A stretch of 6,776 nt of DNA from Alphaproteobacteria bacterium (GTDB taxonomy: Bacteria; Pseudomonadota; Alphaproteobacteria; Reyranellales; Reyranellaceae), in contig JABCYT010000186.1 of assembly GCA_013290035.1 (NCBI GenBank), forward strand, positions 1 through 6,776, written 5' to 3'. Made by a program: the position numbers and the translations under genes. Shown here piece after piece: positions 5,594 to 6,776 of this stretch (its first letter is position 1; each line of letters starts with the position of its first letter). The notes under the pieces were generated by a model. That model was given only the letters and a program-made list of their open reading frames with translations, ran no database searches and had not been told where the DNA came from.

Positions 5594-6307
5594 CTAACGC
5601 GCACCCGCCGGTGGATTAAAGGGTCGGCCCGGCGCCAGGGGCGGCTTGAGCGTTTGTGCCACATGCACCATCGCCGCCACGCCCAGCACCGGCACGATCA
5701 GGTTCAGGACCGGGATGGTCCCTAAGAAAACGATGACGATGCCGGTGAGCCACAGCACGCCCGAATTGGCGCGGCGCCACGCCTTGACCTCGGCCGGGCG
5801 CAAGCGACGCAGCGCCACCTGCTCGTAGTAGACGCGCCCGGTCAGCCAGCCGTTGACGGCATAGAACAGCACCGCGCCGAGACCGGCGACGAAGAGCGCC
5901 AAAATATAGAACGGCAGCATCACGAGGTTGAGCGCCACGACGGCCAGCAGGAACACGACGCCGGTCCAGATGCCGGTCCAGATCGGAATGCCGCGCGCCG
6001 GCCCGAGCTGCGGATAGTGCTGGGCCTCGACGATGTCGGCGATCCTTTCCATGAAGATCGAGATCACGATGCCGAAGCTTGCCGGAAACAGCATCAGCGC
6101 CAGCACGATCACGCCGGCGCCACTCAGCCAGACGATGGCGTCGTTGACCCATTGCCATTGGAAATGGGCAAGCGATTTCAAACCCCACCACGCCAGCGCG
6201 GCGATGCCGACCTGCAGCACCAGGCTGACCAGCAGCGACCACCAGACGATGCCGCGCAGCTTCGGGTCGCCCAGTTGACGAACCGCCAGTTCGAAGGCGC
6301 GGATCAT
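5594..6307 (-). CDS. EI24/CysZ-like integral membrane protein
   Basis: This is a 237-residue inner-membrane protein. It opens MIRAFELAVRQLGDPKLRGI, a typical start for bacterial EI24-domain proteins. Long hydrophobic segments follow at about 21-43, 59-84, 111-150 (probably two) and 183-215. The loop FMERIADIVEAQHYP (85-99) and the segment VNGWLTGRVYYEQVALRRL (151-169) also match the family pattern. Members include the sulphate permease CysZ, but many alphaproteobacterial EI24 proteins have no assigned substrate and no cysteine-biosynthesis gene is visible here, so no gene symbol is given. The ATG at 6307 starts the conserved N-terminus; the frame continues upstream to 6499 but reads only Arg/Ser-rich shadow sequence. 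It follows the CoA-transferase stop by 10 bases. Confidence 0.85.
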   Translation of the reverse strand: MIRAFELAVRQLGDPKLRGIVWWSLLVSLVLQVGIAALAWWGLKSLAHFQWQWVNDAIVWLSGAGVIVLALMLFPASFGIVISIFMERIADIVEAQHYPQLGPARGIPIWTGIWTGVVFLLAVVALNLVMLPFYILALFVAGLGAVLFYAVNGWLTGRVYYEQVALRRLRPAEVKAWRRANSGVLWLTGIVIVFLGTIPVLNLIVPVLGVAAMVHVAQTLKPPLAPGRPFNPPAGAR

Positions 6308-6317
6308 CGCCGCGCCG

Positions 6318-6776
6318 TCATTGCGGCCCGACGATCCCTGCTGCCTTGAGCTCGCCGATCTCCTTGGTCGAGAAGCCCTTCTCGCCCAGGATCTCGTCGG
6401 TATGCTGGCCGCGCTTGGCGGCAGGGCCCTTGACGCTTTCCTTGGTGCGCGAGAAGCGCGGCGCGGCGGCGGGCTGCGGGAAGCCCGAGACGTCGACATA
6501 GGCGCCGCGCGCCTTGGCGTGCGGATGCTGCGAGGCTTCCTTCATGGTGAGGACGGGCGCGAAGCAGATGTCGGTGCCCTCCATGATCGCGCACCAATCG
6601 TCGCGGGTCTTGCTCTTGAATACCCCCACCAGTCTTTGCTTGAGCGCGGGCCACGCCTTGCGATCCATCTGGGAATCGAAGTCGGCATCCGTCAGCCCGG
6701 CGTGCTGGCGCAACAGCGTGTAGAATTGCGGCTCGATCGAGCCGATCGAGATGAACCGGCCGCAGGCGCATTCATA
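6318..6776 (-). CDS. CaiB/BaiF family CoA-transferase, C-terminal part (partial)
   Basis: The visible 152 residues are the C-terminus of a class III CoA-transferase, a family that moves CoA between acids or, in alpha-methylacyl-CoA racemases, epimerises acyl-CoAs. The 5' end lies beyond the right edge. The first residues, YECACGRFISIGSIEPQFYT, fit the family pattern 'Y.c.DGr.isigaiEpqFy'. Then come KSKTRDDWCAIMEGTDICFA and PVLTMKEASQHPHAKARGAY, followed by PAAAPRFSRTKE, all matching the C-terminal domain of the racemase-like branch. The catalytic aspartate of the family would lie upstream, outside the window, so activity cannot be checked. In the usual DGR motif the aspartate is Cys here (ACGR). 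A TTG at 6711-6713 is not the start because the homology continues upstream. It is the leading visible gene of an operon with the EI24 and lipoprotein genes. Confidence 0.88.
   Translation of the reverse strand, partial: YECACGRFISIGSIEPQFYTLLRQHAGLTDADFDSQMDRKAWPALKQRLVGVFKSKTRDDWCAIMEGTDICFAPVLTMKEASQHPHAKARGAYVDVSGFPQPAAAPRFSRTKESVKGPAAKRGQHTDEILGEKGFSTKEIGELKAAGIVGPQ

Noticed and set aside
1..6776. Mobile element, CRISPR, toxin-antitoxin or phage-defence genes
   Set aside because: No direct-repeat array, transposase or integrase, tRNA-adjacent junction, or small toxin/antitoxin pair is visible. Composition and codon style look uniform across the window.

Overview
The window is about two-thirds G+C, densely coded, and split among short operons on both strands. 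Gene content (gentisate-type cupin dioxygenase, Gfo/Idh/MocA oxidoreductase, four-helix membrane LytTR regulator, DUF6622-like membrane protein, CaiB/BaiF CoA-transferase followed by an EI24 protein) suggests an environmental alphaproteobacterial chromosome. A Reyranella-, Rhodospirillales- or Hyphomicrobiales-like host is an inference from gene style only. I see no tRNA, rRNA, CRISPR array, transposase or long repeat.

Layout. (1) Bases 1-1123, plus strand: the last 24 codons of an unidentified gene, then a gentisate 1,2-dioxygenase-like two-cupin enzyme two bases later. (2) Bases 1120-2900, minus strand: a membrane-anchored LytTR transcription factor, then a Gfo/Idh/MocA oxidoreductase overlapping it by 13 bases. 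The oxidoreductase stop overlaps the dioxygenase stop in one CTAG. (3) Bases 2901-3024: the only intergenic gap over 100 bases, a divergent regulatory region. (4) Bases 3025-5190, plus strand: a tightly packed trio of a multi-pass DUF6622-like membrane protein, an exported tetratricopeptide-like protein that ends exactly on a CxxCH motif, and an exported dienelactone-hydrolase-like alpha/beta hydrolase. (5) Bases 5195-6776, minus strand: the C-terminal part of a CaiB/BaiF CoA-transferase, an EI24/CysZ-like membrane protein and a small lipoprotein, with gaps of 10 and 9 bases, running tail-to-tail into the trio.

How the genes may work together. The centre looks like a small membrane regulatory module. 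A LytTR regulator with its own membrane anchor is divergent from an operon whose first gene is another membrane protein, and it is probably translationally coupled to an oxidoreductase lacking both classical Gfo/Idh catalytic residues. This organisation resembles LytTR-plus-membrane-partner systems, but the link is inferred. The flanking operons look like ordinary metabolic genes: aromatic ring cleavage on the left, CoA-thioester metabolism plus envelope proteins on the right. The most interesting signals are the terminal CxxCH of the tetratricopeptide-like protein and the altered active site of the oxidoreductase. I see no clear defence or mobile system.
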